Source: Planctomycetota bacterium (GTDB taxonomy: Bacteria > Planctomycetota > Phycisphaerae > Sedimentisphaerales > Anaerobacaceae). From it: DNA of 6,296 nt. Both the position numbers and the translations under genes were made by a program. Positions 6,292 through 6,296 of the stretch are shown piece after piece (positions within the stretch are counted from its first letter, which is position 1; each line of letters begins with the position of its first letter). The stretch is taken from the NCBI GenBank assembly GCA_022567055.1, contig JADFHU010000348.1, positions 1-6,296 of the forward strand, given 5' to 3'. The notes under the pieces were generated by a model. That model saw only the letters and a program-made list of their open reading frames with translations. It was not told the DNA's origin and did not search any database.

Positions 6292-6296
6292 GAGAT

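Larger units (their letters stand above)
5956..6292. repeat. Complex palindromic repeat cluster (two inverted REP/REPIN-like elements with duplicated ends)
   Basis: Downstream of the cytochrome gene the sequence is non-coding and built from repeats around the core GGGGACACAATACTTAA and its complement. Two imperfect copies of one element (5983-6092 and 6166-6271) lie in opposite orientation, about 73 bp apart. The last 33 bp at 6239-6271 are the reverse complement of 5983-6015 with one mismatch. Each of the four ends carries a tandem duplication. Such GTGTCCCC-ended palindromes are typical of repeats mobilised by REP-associated (RAYT, Y1/IS200-like) transposases. No transposase gene is in the window. 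Confidence 0.85.

Overview
The window is a haem-biosynthesis and cytochrome locus from a moderately GC-rich Gram-negative-type bacterium. A hemX-like/CcsA membrane protein next to hemA, a C5-pathway hemL and a multihaem-related cytochrome c would fit a Nitrospira-like (Nitrospirota) organism. That assignment rests on gene content and general resemblance only and has not been tested by a search.

Layout. Positions 1-837 (minus) carry hemC, hydroxymethylbilane synthase, cut at its C-terminus by the window edge. A 535-bp divergent intergenic region follows. It holds a possible 20-codon upstream ORF before hemC, a roughly 180-bp inverted-repeat element, and a promoter and dyad before hemX. Positions 1373-3589 (plus) are a two-gene operon: a CcsA/HemX-type eight-helix membrane protein, then hemA, glutamyl-tRNA reductase. 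hemL, glutamate-1-semialdehyde aminomutase (minus, 3594-4880), converges on hemA with only 4 bp between the stop codons. hemL has a near-consensus sigma-70 promoter in the intergenic region it shares with a divergent exported dihaem cytochrome c (plus, 5107-5931). From 5956 to the right edge lie two inverted copies of a 106-110-bp palindromic repeat of the kind associated with REP/RAYT transposases. All four of its termini are duplicated in tandem.

How the genes fit together. HemA and HemL make 5-aminolevulinate from glutamyl-tRNA, and HemC polymerises porphobilinogen to hydroxymethylbilane. HemX/CcsA-like proteins either influence HemA level or take part in cytochrome c haem handling. The exported cytochrome is a plausible consumer of the haem. 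No complete transposase, RNA gene or CRISPR array is visible. The core genes are ordinary. The unusual material is the repeat architecture at the right edge, the inverted repeat between hemC and hemX, and the chimeric domain make-up of the cytochrome.
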